Assembly (NCBI GenBank): GCA_028247315.1
Contig: JAOKFZ010000010.1
Span: 1-57,187 of the forward strand
Source: Bacteroidia bacterium
GTDB lineage: Bacteria; Bacteroidota; Bacteroidia; NS11-12g; UBA9320
Length of the DNA: 57,187 nucleotides
Direction: 5' to 3'
Below, in pieces: positions 27,741 to 38,161 of the stretch (position 1 is its first letter; each line of letters starts with the position of its first letter). The notes under the pieces were generated by a model. That model saw nothing but the letters and a program-made list of their open reading frames with translations. It was not told the origin of the DNA and searched no databases. The position numbers were made by a program, and so were the translations under genes.

Positions 27741-28610
27741 CTATACGAACAATTTAATTAAGAAAAGGATAACCACGACCAAACTGCCCAGTGACAAAAA
27801 CTTTAGTTGTCGATTGTAATCATCTACAATTTCCGCGTTTTGGAGCCGTGTGATGTGTACATAACCCAGTACTAAAACCGCTATTGGGGCAAGACTATAA
27901 TAGCTAGCAGATAAATGGTGTCCCACAAAACCTACAAACGCTACAGTCATTAAGGTGATTTGATACGCCAACGCACCGTCTCTACCTAGTTTAGAAGCTA
28001 GTGTTATCTTGTTGGTAAGTACGTCTTTGTCTAAATCACGAATATTATTCACATTGAGCACCCCCACGCACAGGCATCCGTAGGCTATACCCGGCAACCA
28101 CATAGTAGGTCCAATAGCCTGTTTGAATAAAAAAGCAGTACCCACAACACCTATCAATCCAAAAAAAATGAATACGAATACGTCACCAAGACCATTGTAT
28201 CCGTATGCTTTTTTGCCAACGGTATAGGTAATAGCTGCTATAATACTGGCGATTCCTAGGCCTAAAAACATGAACCAATGAGACCAATTATCTGCAAAAG
28301 AAAGATGCAATAAATAAAGACCTGCACCCAAAGCCAACACAACAAAAAGAACGATAGCTACGAGCATTGCTTCTTTAGAAATAGTGCCTTCTGATAGTTG
28401 ACGGTCTTTGCGATGCCTATCTGTTCCTTTTACAAAATCACCATAGTCATTAGCAAGGTTACTCAGTATCTGCAAGAAAATAGCGGTGAGTACTGCAAAT
28501 AGGAATATCTGAAAATCGAACGAAAGCTCATGCAAACTGCTACCCAATATAATAGCACCAAGTGCCAAAGGCAGTGTCTTTAGTCTAAAAGCTGCGAGCC
28601 AGTGTTTCAT
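27741..28610 (-). CDS. menA: 1,4-dihydroxy-2-naphthoate polyprenyltransferase
   Basis: An integral membrane prenyltransferase of the UbiA superfamily that attaches the isoprenoid tail to dihydroxynaphthoate. The two Asp-rich motifs are NDYGDFVKGTD (near residue 54) and NNIRDLDKD (near 190), and about eight to nine membrane segments are visible. The product has 289 residues. It is followed by menC and preceded by the M1 peptidase gene with a 10-base gap, so the three are probably one transcript. Confidence 0.93.
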   Translation of the reverse strand: MKHWLAAFRLKTLPLALGAIILGSSLHELSFDFQIFLFAVLTAIFLQILSNLANDYGDFVKGTDRHRKDRQLSEGTISKEAMLVAIVLFVVLALGAGLYLLHLSFADNWSHWFMFLGLGIASIIAAITYTVGKKAYGYNGLGDVFVFIFFGLIGVVGTAFLFKQAIGPTMWLPGIAYGCLCVGVLNVNNIRDLDKDVLTNKITLASKLGRDGALAYQITLMTVAFVGFVGHHLSASYYSLAPIAVLVLGYVHITRLQNAEIVDDYNRQLKFLSLGSLVVVILFLIKLFV

Positions 28611-28620
28611 TTTAACCGTT

Positions 28621-30813
28621 CTACTTCTCCCACTTATTGTTGCTTGTATCGGTATCTGCTGTTTCCAGATTTGGATCCAATACTATTTTCACCACAGGCT
28701 TGTCTGTAATGAGCACTTTACTTACCGTCTCTTCTAATTTTTCATTTTGCATTTTCCAGATTTCTACCGGTAGGCGAATTTCTTCTGTAGTGCCATCTGC
28801 ATATTCCAGTTGGAAGATCACTGGCATCACCAATCCACCTATCATCTCCAAGTCTACTTGATAGAAGTAGGTTTCTTCGTTCAACTTATCCTTACGCGTA
28901 TCCGTTACTTTAGCTTTTACCGACTCATAGGCTACAGCTGGGTCCGCTGCATACACAACACTTTGCAAGATTGGATCAAACGTTCCTTTTTTGTATTGCT
29001 TTTTTATCATCTTCTGCACCTTCTTTTTACTCGCTCCATCGGCTGGTGCATTAAAATCTACTTGATACTCTTTCACATCTGTAATGGCCACATCACAATG
29101 GTCTGTGGTATAAAACCATCCTCTCCAAAACCAATCTAAATCTACTGCACTAGCATCTTCCATAGTACGGAAAAGGTCTGCAGGGCTTGGATGTTTAAAT
29201 TTCCATCTGTTTGCATATACTTTGAATGAATAGTCAAATAGCTCTGGTCCCATTACCGTCTCACGCAATATATTGAGTGCAGTACACGGCTTCCCATATG
29301 CATTATTACCAAACTGGTAGATACTCTCCGAGTTGCTCATTATAGGTGATATGTATCGCTTATCTCCACCCATATACGGAACTATTTTATTTGCAGGACC
29401 ACGTCTACTTGGAAATGCTTTCCCACTCTCATCTGTCCATTCTTTTTCAGTTTGATACTGTAAAAATGTATTTAGTCCCTCATCCATCCACGTCCATTGT
29501 CTCTCATCAGAGTTTATTATCATAGGGAAGTAGTTATGTCCCACTTCATGAATGATTACAAGTATTGTTCTGTACTTTACTGCATCGCTAAATTTGCCTT
29601 CGGCATCTGTTCTACCACCATTAAAACATATCATAGGATACTCCATACCTATACTCTTGCCGTTTATAGAATAGGCCACTGGATACGGATAATCAAACGT
29701 AAATTTAGAATACGTCTCTAACGTAAGTACAATCGCTTTGGTACTATATAGTTCCCACATTGGGTTGCCTTCTTTGGGGTAAAGCGACATAGCCATCACT
29801 GTTCTGTCTCCAAACTGCACGCCTTGTGCGTCCCATATAAACTTGCGGCTAGCACACCAACCGTAATCACGTACATTTTCTGCTTTGAAATGCCAGGTCT
29901 TAGTATGTTCAGCCCTGCTAACTTCATTTTTCTCTGCTTCTGCCTGTGTTACAATGATTACTGGAGAGTCACTCGTTTTTGCTTTTTCTAGCCTTGTCAA
30001 CTGATCAGCAGTAAGTACTTCTTCTGTATTTTGTATTTCGCCTGTAGCACCCACTACCATATCACTCGGTACGGTAAGCTTCACATCGTAATCTCCAAAT
30101 GGAAGCGTGAACTCTCCTCTACCTAAGAACTGCTTGTTTTGCCATCCAGTAACATCGCTATACACTGCCATTCTTGGGAAAAACTGGGCAATCGTATACA
30201 AGTAGTTATCGTCTTTTTTGAAGTACTCGTATCCGCTTCTACCGCCAATTTCCATACGGTCATTTATGTTGTACCACCACTGAATGTCTATCGCGATAGA
30301 GTCGCCAGCCTTAAGTGGCTCATCAAGATCTATACGCATCATAGTATGGTTCACTTTTACAGTATAATCTGCACCAGTGGCATCCTTCACATGCTCTATA
30401 TTAAAGCCACCAGGGAACGTATGGAACATATTGAAATACTCATACAAGCTTACTCCATTATTTAATTTGCCCTGCTGTATTTTGTAGGTTTCAGAATCTA
30501 GGCTACGCATATTCTGATCGAGTTGCACCCATAAGTACTCCAAGTTGTCTGGAGAAGCATTGGTATATACAATCTCCTCCTTACCATATACGCGTTGATT
30601 TTCGTCATCTAGACGAATAGCCATAGTATAATCAGCCGTATTTTGCCAGTACTCGTGACCAGGGGCCCCACTTGCAGTACGGTAAACATTGGGCGTAGGT
30701 AAGTCTGAATCTAGCTGCCTAAACTTGTTTTGGTTTGTATTTGAGTTTTGAGCCAATGAGCTCAAACCAATAAGACTGAATGCTATGCTGAGTGCGTATC
30801 CTATATTTTTCAT
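28621..30813 (-). CDS. Exported M1-family metallopeptidase
   Basis: A 730-residue gluzincin aminopeptidase-like protein with a signal peptide ending LAQ (about residue 22). The zinc site is HEVGHNYFP (about residues 421-429), with the third ligand in WMDEGLNTF about 20 residues later. The HExGHN variant is the common one in the bacteroidotal branch of M1. The N-terminal beta-saddle domain and a C-terminal beta/helix region are present, and no T9SS sorting domain is seen. It is the first gene of the menA-menC transcript and divergent from the DUF6702 gene, its usual neighbour. Confidence 0.92.
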   Translation of the reverse strand: MKNIGYALSIAFSLIGLSSLAQNSNTNQNKFRQLDSDLPTPNVYRTASGAPGHEYWQNTADYTMAIRLDDENQRVYGKEEIVYTNASPDNLEYLWVQLDQNMRSLDSETYKIQQGKLNNGVSLYEYFNMFHTFPGGFNIEHVKDATGADYTVKVNHTMMRIDLDEPLKAGDSIAIDIQWWYNINDRMEIGGRSGYEYFKKDDNYLYTIAQFFPRMAVYSDVTGWQNKQFLGRGEFTLPFGDYDVKLTVPSDMVVGATGEIQNTEEVLTADQLTRLEKAKTSDSPVIIVTQAEAEKNEVSRAEHTKTWHFKAENVRDYGWCASRKFIWDAQGVQFGDRTVMAMSLYPKEGNPMWELYSTKAIVLTLETYSKFTFDYPYPVAYSINGKSIGMEYPMICFNGGRTDAEGKFSDAVKYRTILVIIHEVGHNYFPMIINSDERQWTWMDEGLNTFLQYQTEKEWTDESGKAFPSRRGPANKIVPYMGGDKRYISPIMSNSESIYQFGNNAYGKPCTALNILRETVMGPELFDYSFKVYANRWKFKHPSPADLFRTMEDASAVDLDWFWRGWFYTTDHCDVAITDVKEYQVDFNAPADGASKKKVQKMIKKQYKKGTFDPILQSVVYAADPAVAYESVKAKVTDTRKDKLNEETYFYQVDLEMIGGLVMPVIFQLEYADGTTEEIRLPVEIWKMQNEKLEETVSKVLITDKPVVKIVLDPNLETADTDTSNNKWEK

Positions 30814-30841
30814 AAAAGAGATGCAAAGAAAAGGAAATTGG

Positions 30842-30849
30842 TAGCTTTG
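30842..30849 (+). promoter_or_regulatory. Promoter -7 element for the DUF6702 gene
   Basis: TAGCTTTG is a perfect TAnnTTTG match ending 5 bases before the GTG at 30855, which predicts a leaderless or nearly leaderless transcript. It shares a 41-base divergent region with the M1 peptidase gene. Confidence 0.55.
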
Positions 30850-30854
30850 TAATT

Positions 30855-31343
30855 GTGTTATTCTTATTACTATCCTTTCTTACTAGTACAGTCGCACCAC
30901 AACACGACTTTCACACCTCTTGGATGAATATCACTTACAACGAAGATTCGAATTATTTTGAATCAACTTGGCGTACAGATACCGAGCATTTGGAAGGAGT
31001 TCTCACAGCCTATGCAGAGATAGAAATACACTTAGACAATAGCACAATAGGCACCCATAAGCTACTGATAAATAATTACATAAAAGATAATGCTACATTA
31101 TATCTCAATGCGAAGAACCACAACCTAAGCATAGATATCATAGAAGTAAATTTTGCAGAAACCATAGTGCATTTTAAGCCTATAAAATGCCGTCGCAAAT
31201 TGAAACAAGTAAGTATGCAAAACACGCTGTTTCAAAAACAATTTCCCAACCAAAAAAATATGGTACAAATAAACTACAAGGGCAAAATGTATAGTTTATT
31301 GCTAGGTGCCAATAAGCTTTATGAGGAAATTACAATTGAATAA
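30855..31343 (+). CDS. DUF6702 family protein
   Basis: A 162-residue exported protein with a short hydrophobic N-terminus (MLFLLLSFLTSTVAPQ) and the typical DFHTSWMNITYNEDSNYFE region that opens the family. It has no known activity. It starts with GTG; there is no ATG before the conserved part. The family is regularly found beside M1 peptidases in Bacteroidota, as here. The following 147 bases (31344-31490) are AT-rich and hold only the maeB promoter. Confidence 0.82.
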   Translation: MLFLLLSFLTSTVAPQHDFHTSWMNITYNEDSNYFESTWRTDTEHLEGVLTAYAEIEIHLDNSTIGTHKLLINNYIKDNATLYLNAKNHNLSIDIIEVNFAETIVHFKPIKCRRKLKQVSMQNTLFQKQFPNQKNMVQINYKGKMYSLLLGANKLYEEITIE

Positions 31344-31444
31344 ACACAATGGGTTAACTACAACAAGAGCCAATAAAGAAGCCATCGCTAAAATTTTATT
31401 ATTAAAATAAAAATCGATACAAATCGAGATTAACAAACAAAAAA

Positions 31445-31452
31445 TACCTTTG
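31445..31452 (+). promoter_or_regulatory. Promoter -7 element for maeB
   Basis: TACCTTTG matches TAnnTTTG perfectly and ends 38 bases before the maeB ATG, giving a leader of roughly 33 bases. Confidence 0.6.
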
Positions 31453-31490
31453 TTGACTTACCCTCGAAGGCAAAATAAAAACCGAATAAT

Positions 31491-33758
31491 ATGGACAATG
31501 AATTTGATAACGCTCTGGACTACCATTCCAAAGGTAGACCAGGAAAGATAGAAGTAATCCCAACCAAGCCTACACAAACCAAAAGAGATCTTAGTCTTGC
31601 ATACTCCCCGGGAGTGGCAGAACCTTGTGAGGAGATATTCAAAAACCCCCAAGACGCATACAAATACACTGCCAAGGGTAACCTTGTAGCTGTAATTAGT
31701 AATGGAAGTGCGGTACTAGGTCTAGGCAACTTGGGTCCTTTGGCATCTAAGCCAGTGATGGAAGGTAAAGGTGTGCTCTTCAAAATATTTGCAGATATTG
31801 ATGTGTTTGACATTGAAGTAGATGCTACTGATCCTCAAAAATTCATAGAAGTAGTAAAGGCTCTAGAACCAACCTTTGGAGGTATCAATCTAGAAGATAT
31901 AAAGGCTCCAGAGAGTTTCCTGATTGAAGAAACCCTTAAAAAGGAGATGAACATTCCACTCATGCATGACGACCAACATGGTACTGCTATAATAAGTACT
32001 GCAGGTCTAATCAATGCTTTAGAAGTAGCTGGCAAAAAAATAGACGAAGTACGTGTAGTCGTAAGTGGTGCAGGTGCTGCAGGAATCTCTTGCGTGAAGC
32101 TTTGGATACGTGTAGGTGTGAACAAGGAGAACATCTACATGTTTGATCGAGACGGTCAAGTGAGTGATGATAGAAAGGACTTGGACCAGTGGAAAGAGCA
32201 TTTTAAAACACCTAAAAAATACAACAACTTAGCTGAAGCCTTAGTAGATGCAGATGTCTTCTTAGGACTTTCTGTAGGCAACATAGTGAGCCAAGATATG
32301 GTAAAGTCTATGGCAAAAAATCCTATTGTTTTTGCATTAGCAAACCCAGACCCAGAGATTAAATACGATGATGCTTTAGCTGCACGCGAAGACGTGATCA
32401 TGGCGACGGGTCGTTCTGACTATCCTAATCAAGTAAATAATGTACTTGGTTTCCCATTTATTTTCCGTGGAGCACTAGATGTAAGAGCCACCGCTATAAA
32501 CGAAGAAATGAAGCTTGCTGCTGTAAAGGCACTTGCAGAACTTGCCAAAGAACCGGTTCCAGATGGTGTACTTATCGCATATAACAAACCAGAAATGAAT
32601 TTTGGGAGAGATTACATCATCCCAAAACCTCTAGACCCAAGGCTCATAACCAGAGTTTCGTCTGCTGTGGCTAAAGCAGCTATGGAAAGCGGTGTAGCTC
32701 AATTTGACATTACAGATTGGGAAGCTTATAAAATAGAATTACGTAAACGTATGGGTCTAGATAATAGGTTCTTACGCAATATTTCACTTCGTGCAAAACA
32801 AAACCCACAACGTGTGGTATTTGCCGAAGCAGATAACCCGAAAATTCTAAAGGCTGCACACTCCGCTCGTGAAGAGGGAACTTGCATTCCTATACTTCTT
32901 GGTTTTGAAGATCAAATAAGAGCATCAATAGAAGAATTAGGATTAAACCTTGCTGACTGCCAGATAATTGACCCAAGTCGCTCTCCAGAGATTACAGAGA
33001 AGTACGGTCAGTTATACTTCGAAAGAAGACAACGTAAAGGCCTTACGTTATTTCAAGCCAAAAAGAAAATGCGTCAACGTACGTACTTTGGCAGTATGAT
33101 GGTGGAACAGGGTGAAGCAGATGCATTCATCAGTGGGCAGAGTAGCAACTACCCAGATACGATACGTCCCGCACTGGAAATCATTGGTAAAGAGGAAGGA
33201 GTGGACAAGGTAGCTGGTATGTATGTTATTATGAGTAAGCAAGGACCACTCTTCTTTGCAGATACTACAGTGAATATAGACCCTAGTTCAAACGATCTGG
33301 TTGATATCGTGAAATTAGCTCATAAGATAGTAACTAAGCTACAAGTAAAGCCTCGAATCGCCATGATAAGTTATAGTAATTTTGGCTCTGCCAAAGGACC
33401 TACAGTGACCAATATTCAGCAAGCCATAAAACGTCTCCATACCGAAAATCCAGAAATACTCGTAGACGGTGAGATGCAAGCCAACACCGCAATGGATGCT
33501 GACCTAAGACAAGAGTTATTCCCCTTCTGTAAGCTTGGAGATGAAAATGCAAACGTATTTATATTCCCTGAGCTTAGTTCGGGTAACATCGCATACAAAA
33601 TGGTGCAAAGTCTTGGTATATCTGAGGCAATTGGTCCAGTGCTTTTAGGCTTCCGTAAATCAGTACATGTACTACAACTGGGCAGCTCCGTTCGCGAGAT
33701 AGTAAATATGATCAACCTTGCTGTAGTAGACGCACAAGGCAAAAAAGGGCTTTTCTAA
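31491..33758 (+). CDS. maeB: NADP-dependent malic enzyme with C-terminal phosphotransacetylase-like domain
   Basis: It decarboxylates malate to pyruvate with NADP. The N-terminal malic enzyme part (about 1-425) has [21 protein letters not shown] and the dinucleotide fold [12 protein letters not shown]. The C-terminal 320 residues form a phosphate acetyl/butyryltransferase-like domain, which in MaeB proteins senses acetyl-CoA rather than catalysing. The full length of 755 residues is standard for this fused type. A GNAT gene follows closely and is probably co-transcribed. Confidence 0.96.
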   Translation: MDNEFDNALDYHSKGRPGKIEVIPTKPTQTKRDLSLAYSPGVAEPCEEIFKNPQDAYKYTAKGNLVAVISNGSAVLGLGNLGPLASKPVMEGKGVLFKIFADIDVFDIEVDATDPQKFIEVVKALEPTFGGINLEDIKAPESFLIEETLKKEMNIPLMHDDQHGTAIISTAGLINALEVAGKKIDEVRVVVSGAGAAGISCVKLWIRVGVNKENIYMFDRDGQVSDDRKDLDQWKEHFKTPKKYNNLAEALVDADVFLGLSVGNIVSQDMVKSMAKNPIVFALANPDPEIKYDDALAAREDVIMATGRSDYPNQVNNVLGFPFIFRGALDVRATAINEEMKLAAVKALAELAKEPVPDGVLIAYNKPEMNFGRDYIIPKPLDPRLITRVSSAVAKAAMESGVAQFDITDWEAYKIELRKRMGLDNRFLRNISLRAKQNPQRVVFAEADNPKILKAAHSAREEGTCIPILLGFEDQIRASIEELGLNLADCQIIDPSRSPEITEKYGQLYFERRQRKGLTLFQAKKKMRQRTYFGSMMVEQGEADAFISGQSSNYPDTIRPALEIIGKEEGVDKVAGMYVIMSKQGPLFFADTTVNIDPSSNDLVDIVKLAHKIVTKLQVKPRIAMISYSNFGSAKGPTVTNIQQAIKRLHTENPEILVDGEMQANTAMDADLRQELFPFCKLGDENANVFIFPELSSGNIAYKMVQSLGISEAIGPVLLGFRKSVHVLQLGSSVREIVNMINLAVVDAQGKKGLF

Positions 33759-33767
33759 TAGGCATTG

Positions 33768-34205
33768 ATGCAGCATACCGTTCAAATAAGTCAATTCAAC
33801 TCAGAATATCACAAGGATGCTCGGCTCTTGAGAGCTGAAGTCCTTAGAAAGCCTCTTGGACTAGCCGCAGATGACCCCGCGTTTAGTGATCGAAAATCAG
33901 ACGTACATTTTATTGCATTGGACAGCTCTAAAGTAGTCGGTATTGTGGTATTAGTACCGGACTACAAACCTGGCGTTGGAAAACTCCGACAAATGGCTAC
34001 CGCTGAGCATGTACGAGGCCAAGGATATGGTGTAGCACTAGTACAAGCATTAGAAAAGCACGCAATGGAAATAGGTATAGAGAAAATAGCCCTCCACTCC
34101 CGACATTATGCTGTTGGATTTTATGAAAAGCTTGACTATCGAGTGACCTCAGATGTATTTCAAGAAGTAGGAATGGACCACTTTGCGATGGAGAAGCAGC
34201 TCTGA
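33768..34205 (+). CDS. GNAT-family N-acetyltransferase
   Basis: A 145-residue acetyltransferase with the acetyl-CoA-binding stretch RQMATAEHVRGQGYGVALV (motif A, Q/RxxGxG/A as RGQGYG) and a C-terminal HSRHYAVGFYEKLDY, as in the ElaA/YjcF-like group. The substrate is unknown. The start is taken as the ATG at 33768; a TTG immediately before it (33765) is also possible. It lies 9 bases after maeB and converges with purL, whose stop is 24 bases away. Confidence 0.85.
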   Translation: MQHTVQISQFNSEYHKDARLLRAEVLRKPLGLAADDPAFSDRKSDVHFIALDSSKVVGIVVLVPDYKPGVGKLRQMATAEHVRGQGYGVALVQALEKHAMEIGIEKIALHSRHYAVGFYEKLDYRVTSDVFQEVGMDHFAMEKQL

Positions 34206-34228
34206 TCTAACTACGCTAATACATGTAA

Positions 34229-37200
34229 TTAAGCACCCTTAAACCACTCCACACCGTTCTTAAAAATATCCATAAACTCCATTTCAGGGATATTCTTCAT
34301 CAGGCCTTTGCGAAAACGCTCTGGATGACCCATTCTGCCGTAGATCTGTCCAGTAGCATCTGTAATGCCCTCTATGCCGTGTACAGATCCATTAGGATTG
34401 TATGGCATATCTAGTGCAATATTTCCTTCAAAATCGATGTATTGTGTAGCTATCTGTCCATTGGCTGCTAGTTCTTTTACCATAGCGTCGTTAGCATAGA
34501 ATCTGCCTTCTCCGTGAGAGAATGGCACGATGTACTTCTTGCCTTTCATACCTTGCAACCAGGGGCTTTTGTTAGAGACGACTTCTACATGTGCGGTTTG
34601 ACTGATGTGTCTGCCTATACTATTGAAGGTCATCGTAGCCGAAGTTTCGTCTACGTCTCTAATCTCTCCATAAGGAAGCAATCCTGACTTCACTAGAGCT
34701 TGAAAACCATTGCATATACCCAATACCAATCCTCCCCTAGCTATAAGGCCATGAACGGCTTCTTTTACTTCTGGGTTTTTGAGTACAGATACGATGTATT
34801 TGGCAGAACCATCTGGCTCATCTCCTGCAGAGAATCCCCCTGGTATCATTAATATATTGGCAGCTTCTAGTTCGGTTACAAAAGCAGAAATAGATTCGGA
34901 TATCGCTACTTCGCTGTAGTTCCTGAAGAGTACTGTATGTACATCTGCTCCAGCATCTACAAATACATGTTCTGTCTCATACTCACAATTAGTTCCTGGA
35001 AATATTGGGATGAATACTCGAGGGTTTTTGTTCGTGTCGTATTTGTTCGTGTCCCCACGAACAATATCAGACGCAATTTTTATGCTCTCCCGAACAGTAG
35101 AATCGGCACTGTTCGTAGGGTCACGAACGGGTTCATTTGCATTTTTGTTCGTGTCGTATTTGTTCGCGTCTCCACTGTCGCTCTTGTTCGTGTCCCCACG
35201 AACAACTTTACTTGGAAATATTGGTTCCAATGTTCCTTCCCAAGCAGCGAGTAGTTCTGAAGTGCTAAATTTATCGCCGTTGATAGTAAGTGAGTTACCT
35301 TCTGTTTTACCCAATAAAGCATACCCTTCTAACTCAGCAGTAGATTCCAAAATCAGACTTCCTATTTGCGAAGCGAAACAGTCTAAGTCGTAATTGATAT
35401 TGGCACCAATTCCGTTGCCTACCATCATTTTGAAAACTGAAGTAGCCAATCCTCCTTCTTTGATGGTTTGGGCAGATACTATAGTTCCGTTACTAATATG
35501 ATGATGTACGTCTTTGTAAACTTTGTTCAGTTGATCGTAGTTTGGTATTCCAGAAGCCAACGGCTCATGTTTAGCTAAGTACAGGTAGTTTCCAGCTTTC
35601 TTTATTTCTGGTGAAATGATGTTTTTCAACTCTCCTACTGCACACGCAAATGAAATTAATGTTGGCGGTACGCTAATGTTTTCAAACGTTCCACTCATAG
35701 AATCTTTACCCCCTATAGCTGCAGTTTCAAACTCCAATTGAGCTTCTAGAGCTCCAAGTAATGCTTGTAAGGGCTTACCCCATTTCTCTGCATCTGTACC
35801 CAGTCTCTCAAAATATTCTTGAAAACTGAGTCTCGCATTTTTGTGGTTTCCACCACTGGCTACCAAATTAGCGAGTGATTCTACTACAGCGTAGGCACCC
35901 ATTAGAAATGGATTTTGATTGGCTATAGTTGTAGAAAAACCCCAACTCGATATTGCCACTGTATCGGTAGATTTATTGAGCACAGGAATGGTATTCACAC
36001 TTGCTAAAGCAGGAGTTTTCAGATGTTTCCCGCCTAGTGGCATAAGCACTGTAGTGCGTCCTACATGCGAATCAAAGTTTTCTATCAACCCTTTTTGCGA
36101 AGCTACATTTAGCTGCGAAAGTTCTTTCTTGAATTGTTCAGTAGTAAATGGGTTAAATGACTGAACCTTAGTATTTTGATTGCTCACTACTTTAGTCGTC
36201 ATACTCTTTTTTGTGCCTGCAGTGTCTAAGAATATGCGATCCAAGTCTACTATCATCTCTCCTCTCCAGAAGATTTGCATTCTACCGCTATCTGTCACTT
36301 CTGCCACCTCTACGGCAAGCAGATTCTCTTGAGATGCGTGTGCAATAAACTTCGCTACGTCTTTGGCTTCTACCACTACGGCCATTCGCTCTTGCGACTC
36401 AGATATGGCAAGCTCTGTTCCGTTTAGTCCAGCATATTTTGTAGGTAGCTTGTCTAGGTTTATATTCAGACTATCTGCTATTTCACCTATGGCTACTGAA
36501 ACTCCCCCAGCACCAAAGTCATTGCATTTTTTTATAAGTTTAGTTACCTCTGGCTTGCGAAAAAGACGTTGTATTTTTCGTTCTTCTACGGCATCTCCTT
36601 TTTGCACTTCTGCACTTAGCGTATTGATAGATGTTTGATCTTGCACCTTACTAGAACCCGACGCTCCACCTACTCCATCTCGGCCCGTTTTACCTCCTAC
36701 CATGATCACTCGATCATCTGTAACTGGAGCTTCTCTACGCACCCAGTCCTTAGCTACAGCACCTGCTACGTAACCTACTTCCATTCGTTTGGCTTTGTAT
36801 CCAGGATCATAAAGTTCTGCTACGTGCGAAGTAGCCAACCCTATTTGGTTACCATAAGATGAGTATCCTTTGGCAGCTGTTTTTGTTATTTTCTTCTGAG
36901 GAAGTTTACCTTCTAGCGTATCTGCAATAGGCTCACGTGGATCCGCAGAACCCGTAATACGCATGGCTTGATACACGAATGCTCTACCACTCAAAGGGTC
37001 TCTGATAGCACCACCTACGCAGGTAGATGCTCCGCCAAAAGGCTCTATTTCTGTAGGGTGATTGTGTGTTTCATTCTTAAAGAGTAAGTACCAGGCTTGT
37101 TTTTCACCTTCTACGTCTACCTCTATTTCTATGGTACAGGCATTTATTTCATCTGTAATTACTAGGTCGTCTAACTTACCGTTTGCACGCAAATATTTAG

Positions 37201-38002
37201 CAGCTATCGTACCTATATCCATTAGCGAGATAGGCTTGTGCTCTCTGCCCAACTCTTTACGCAGAGCCAAGTATCTGTTGAATATTTCTTCAATCTTATT
37301 GGCTAAGTCACCCTCGAAAGTGATGTCTTTTAGCTCTGTAAAGAAAGTAGTGTGTCTACAGTGGTCGCTCCAATAAGTATCGAGTACTTTAAGCTCCGTT
37401 TCTGTCGGGTTTCTATTTTCCGTTTTAAAATAGTCTTGTGTGAACTTAAGATCTGCCAAGTCAAAAGAGAAGCTCCATTCCTTGTGTAATGCAGCTAGTC
37501 CACTTTCATCTAAATCGAGAAATCCGTCGATAGTAGGCACATTCTCCGGTTGTGGAATGCTTGGCTTTATCAATATATCCAAGTTTTTTTCGCGAGAATC
37601 TACGGAGTTAATTAGGTAATTTTTAAGCTCTGCAAGCTTATCATCATTCACCTTATCAAACACAAATAGCTTACCTGTACGAATCATTGGCTTGTTACCC
37701 GTCACCAATTGAATGGCTTGTTCAGCAGAATCGGCACGCTGATCATATTGTCCAGGCAAATACTCTGTAGCAAAGCTAGAAATTGATAAATCTGCAGGAT
37801 TTTGGGAATGTGAAATATCTGCTACAGAATCTAGCAATACATTCAGCAATTTGTCCCAAGAAGTTTCTTCGGCATCAAATACATCGTACACCACATATTG
37901 TTTGAGGTTGGTAAGTGGCGTAAACTCCTGAAGCTCAGCAAGTATTTTTTGCGAAGCTACATCAAACTCAGACTTCTTTTCTACGAAAATTCTTTGATTC
38001 AT
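34229..38002 (-). CDS. purL: Phosphoribosylformylglycinamidine synthase, with a repeat insertion
   Basis: The large single-chain enzyme that makes FGAM in purine synthesis. In order: the N-terminal PurS-like domain, the linker, the ATP-binding synthetase halves (SDHCRHTTF, ETHNHPTEIEPFGGAST and GGKTGRDGVGGASGSS), and the C-terminal glutamine amidotransferase (FPGTNCEYE, catalytic Cys in GICNGFQAL). Between PIFPSK and RVFIPIFPG lie about 60 low-complexity residues (roughly 932-992) with VRGDTNKYDTNKN-like repeats. They come from palindromic DNA repeats at 35025-35205. All catalytic motifs are intact, so the enzyme is probably functional. The product has 1257 residues. Confidence 0.96.
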   Translation of the reverse strand: MNQRIFVEKKSEFDVASQKILAELQEFTPLTNLKQYVVYDVFDAEETSWDKLLNVLLDSVADISHSQNPADLSISSFATEYLPGQYDQRADSAEQAIQLVTGNKPMIRTGKLFVFDKVNDDKLAELKNYLINSVDSREKNLDILIKPSIPQPENVPTIDGFLDLDESGLAALHKEWSFSFDLADLKFTQDYFKTENRNPTETELKVLDTYWSDHCRHTTFFTELKDITFEGDLANKIEEIFNRYLALRKELGREHKPISLMDIGTIAAKYLRANGKLDDLVITDEINACTIEIEVDVEGEKQAWYLLFKNETHNHPTEIEPFGGASTCVGGAIRDPLSGRAFVYQAMRITGSADPREPIADTLEGKLPQKKITKTAAKGYSSYGNQIGLATSHVAELYDPGYKAKRMEVGYVAGAVAKDWVRREAPVTDDRVIMVGGKTGRDGVGGASGSSKVQDQTSINTLSAEVQKGDAVEERKIQRLFRKPEVTKLIKKCNDFGAGGVSVAIGEIADSLNINLDKLPTKYAGLNGTELAISESQERMAVVVEAKDVAKFIAHASQENLLAVEVAEVTDSGRMQIFWRGEMIVDLDRIFLDTAGTKKSMTTKVVSNQNTKVQSFNPFTTEQFKKELSQLNVASQKGLIENFDSHVGRTTVLMPLGGKHLKTPALASVNTIPVLNKSTDTVAISSWGFSTTIANQNPFLMGAYAVVESLANLVASGGNHKNARLSFQEYFERLGTDAEKWGKPLQALLGALEAQLEFETAAIGGKDSMSGTFENISVPPTLISFACAVGELKNIISPEIKKAGNYLYLAKHEPLASGIPNYDQLNKVYKDVHHHISNGTIVSAQTIKEGGLATSVFKMMVGNGIGANINYDLDCFASQIGSLILESTAELEGYALLGKTEGNSLTINGDKFSTSELLAAWEGTLEPIFPSKVVRGDTNKSDSGDANKYDTNKNANEPVRDPTNSADSTVRESIKIASDIVRGDTNKYDTNKNPRVFIPIFPGTNCEYETEHVFVDAGADVHTVLFRNYSEVAISESISAFVTELEAANILMIPGGFSAGDEPDGSAKYIVSVLKNPEVKEAVHGLIARGGLVLGICNGFQALVKSGLLPYGEIRDVDETSATMTFNSIGRHISQTAHVEVVSNKSPWLQGMKGKKYIVPFSHGEGRFYANDAMVKELAANGQIATQYIDFEGNIALDMPYNPNGSVHGIEGITDATGQIYGRMGHPERFRKGLMKNIPEMEFMDIFKNGVEWFKGA
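35025..35205 (-). repeat. Cluster of palindromic coding repeats inside purL
   Basis: On the coding strand the 20-mer GTTCGTGGGGACACGAACAA occurs twice: within the 22-bp palindromes at 35184-35205 and 35043-35064 (9-bp arms around a 4-base loop). Each is followed downstream by TACGACACGAACAAAAA. A degenerate copy, 6-bp arms, lies at 35111-35128. A perfect 25-bp direct repeat begins at 35025 and at 35142 (offset 117 bases, a multiple of three). A further inverted repeat of CGAACAGT/ACTGTTCG spans 35091-35115. The whole block is in frame, fills the linker before the glutaminase domain, and contains no stop in the coding frame. Confidence 0.92.
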
Positions 38003-38024
38003 GCTTGTGTTATAATATGAGTAG

Positions 38025-38032
38025 CAAATGTA
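38025..38032 (-). promoter_or_regulatory. Promoter -7 element for purL
   Basis: On the minus strand this reads TACATTTG, a perfect TAnnTTTG, ending 22 bases before the purL ATG. The fumC element is the same 8-mer at the same distance. Confidence 0.6.
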
Positions 38033-38148
38033 AACGCTACGAGTAAGTGGCAGAGCTGAAAGGGCTGATTGTTGAGAAAAGGTTTAAACAGAAATGTTAA
38101 ATACCAAGCCTACACTATTTAGACTTGAAACAGCCTACATTTTCACAT

Positions 38149-38156
38149 TACATTTG
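38149..38156 (+). promoter_or_regulatory. Promoter -7 element for the VIT transporter gene
   Basis: TACATTTG is a perfect TAnnTTTG. A TTG at 38125-38127 sits 21 bases upstream, fitting the -33 element. The -7 element ends 5 bases before the ATG at 38162, so the transcript should be leaderless or have a leader of one or two bases. Confidence 0.7.
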
Positions 38157-38161
38157 ACAGC

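Noticed and set aside
35025..35205. CRISPR-like direct repeats
   Set aside because: Only two full copies, inside purL, read in frame, with no leader, uniform spacers or cas genes; the same unit occurs in dxs.
35010..35393. Open frames on the plus strand opposite purL (with FVSPRT-like repeats), and a similar one opposite dxs at 38948-39130
   Set aside because: They arise because the palindromic repeat has no stops in any frame. They lie antisense to well-conserved enzymes and show no start context or family.
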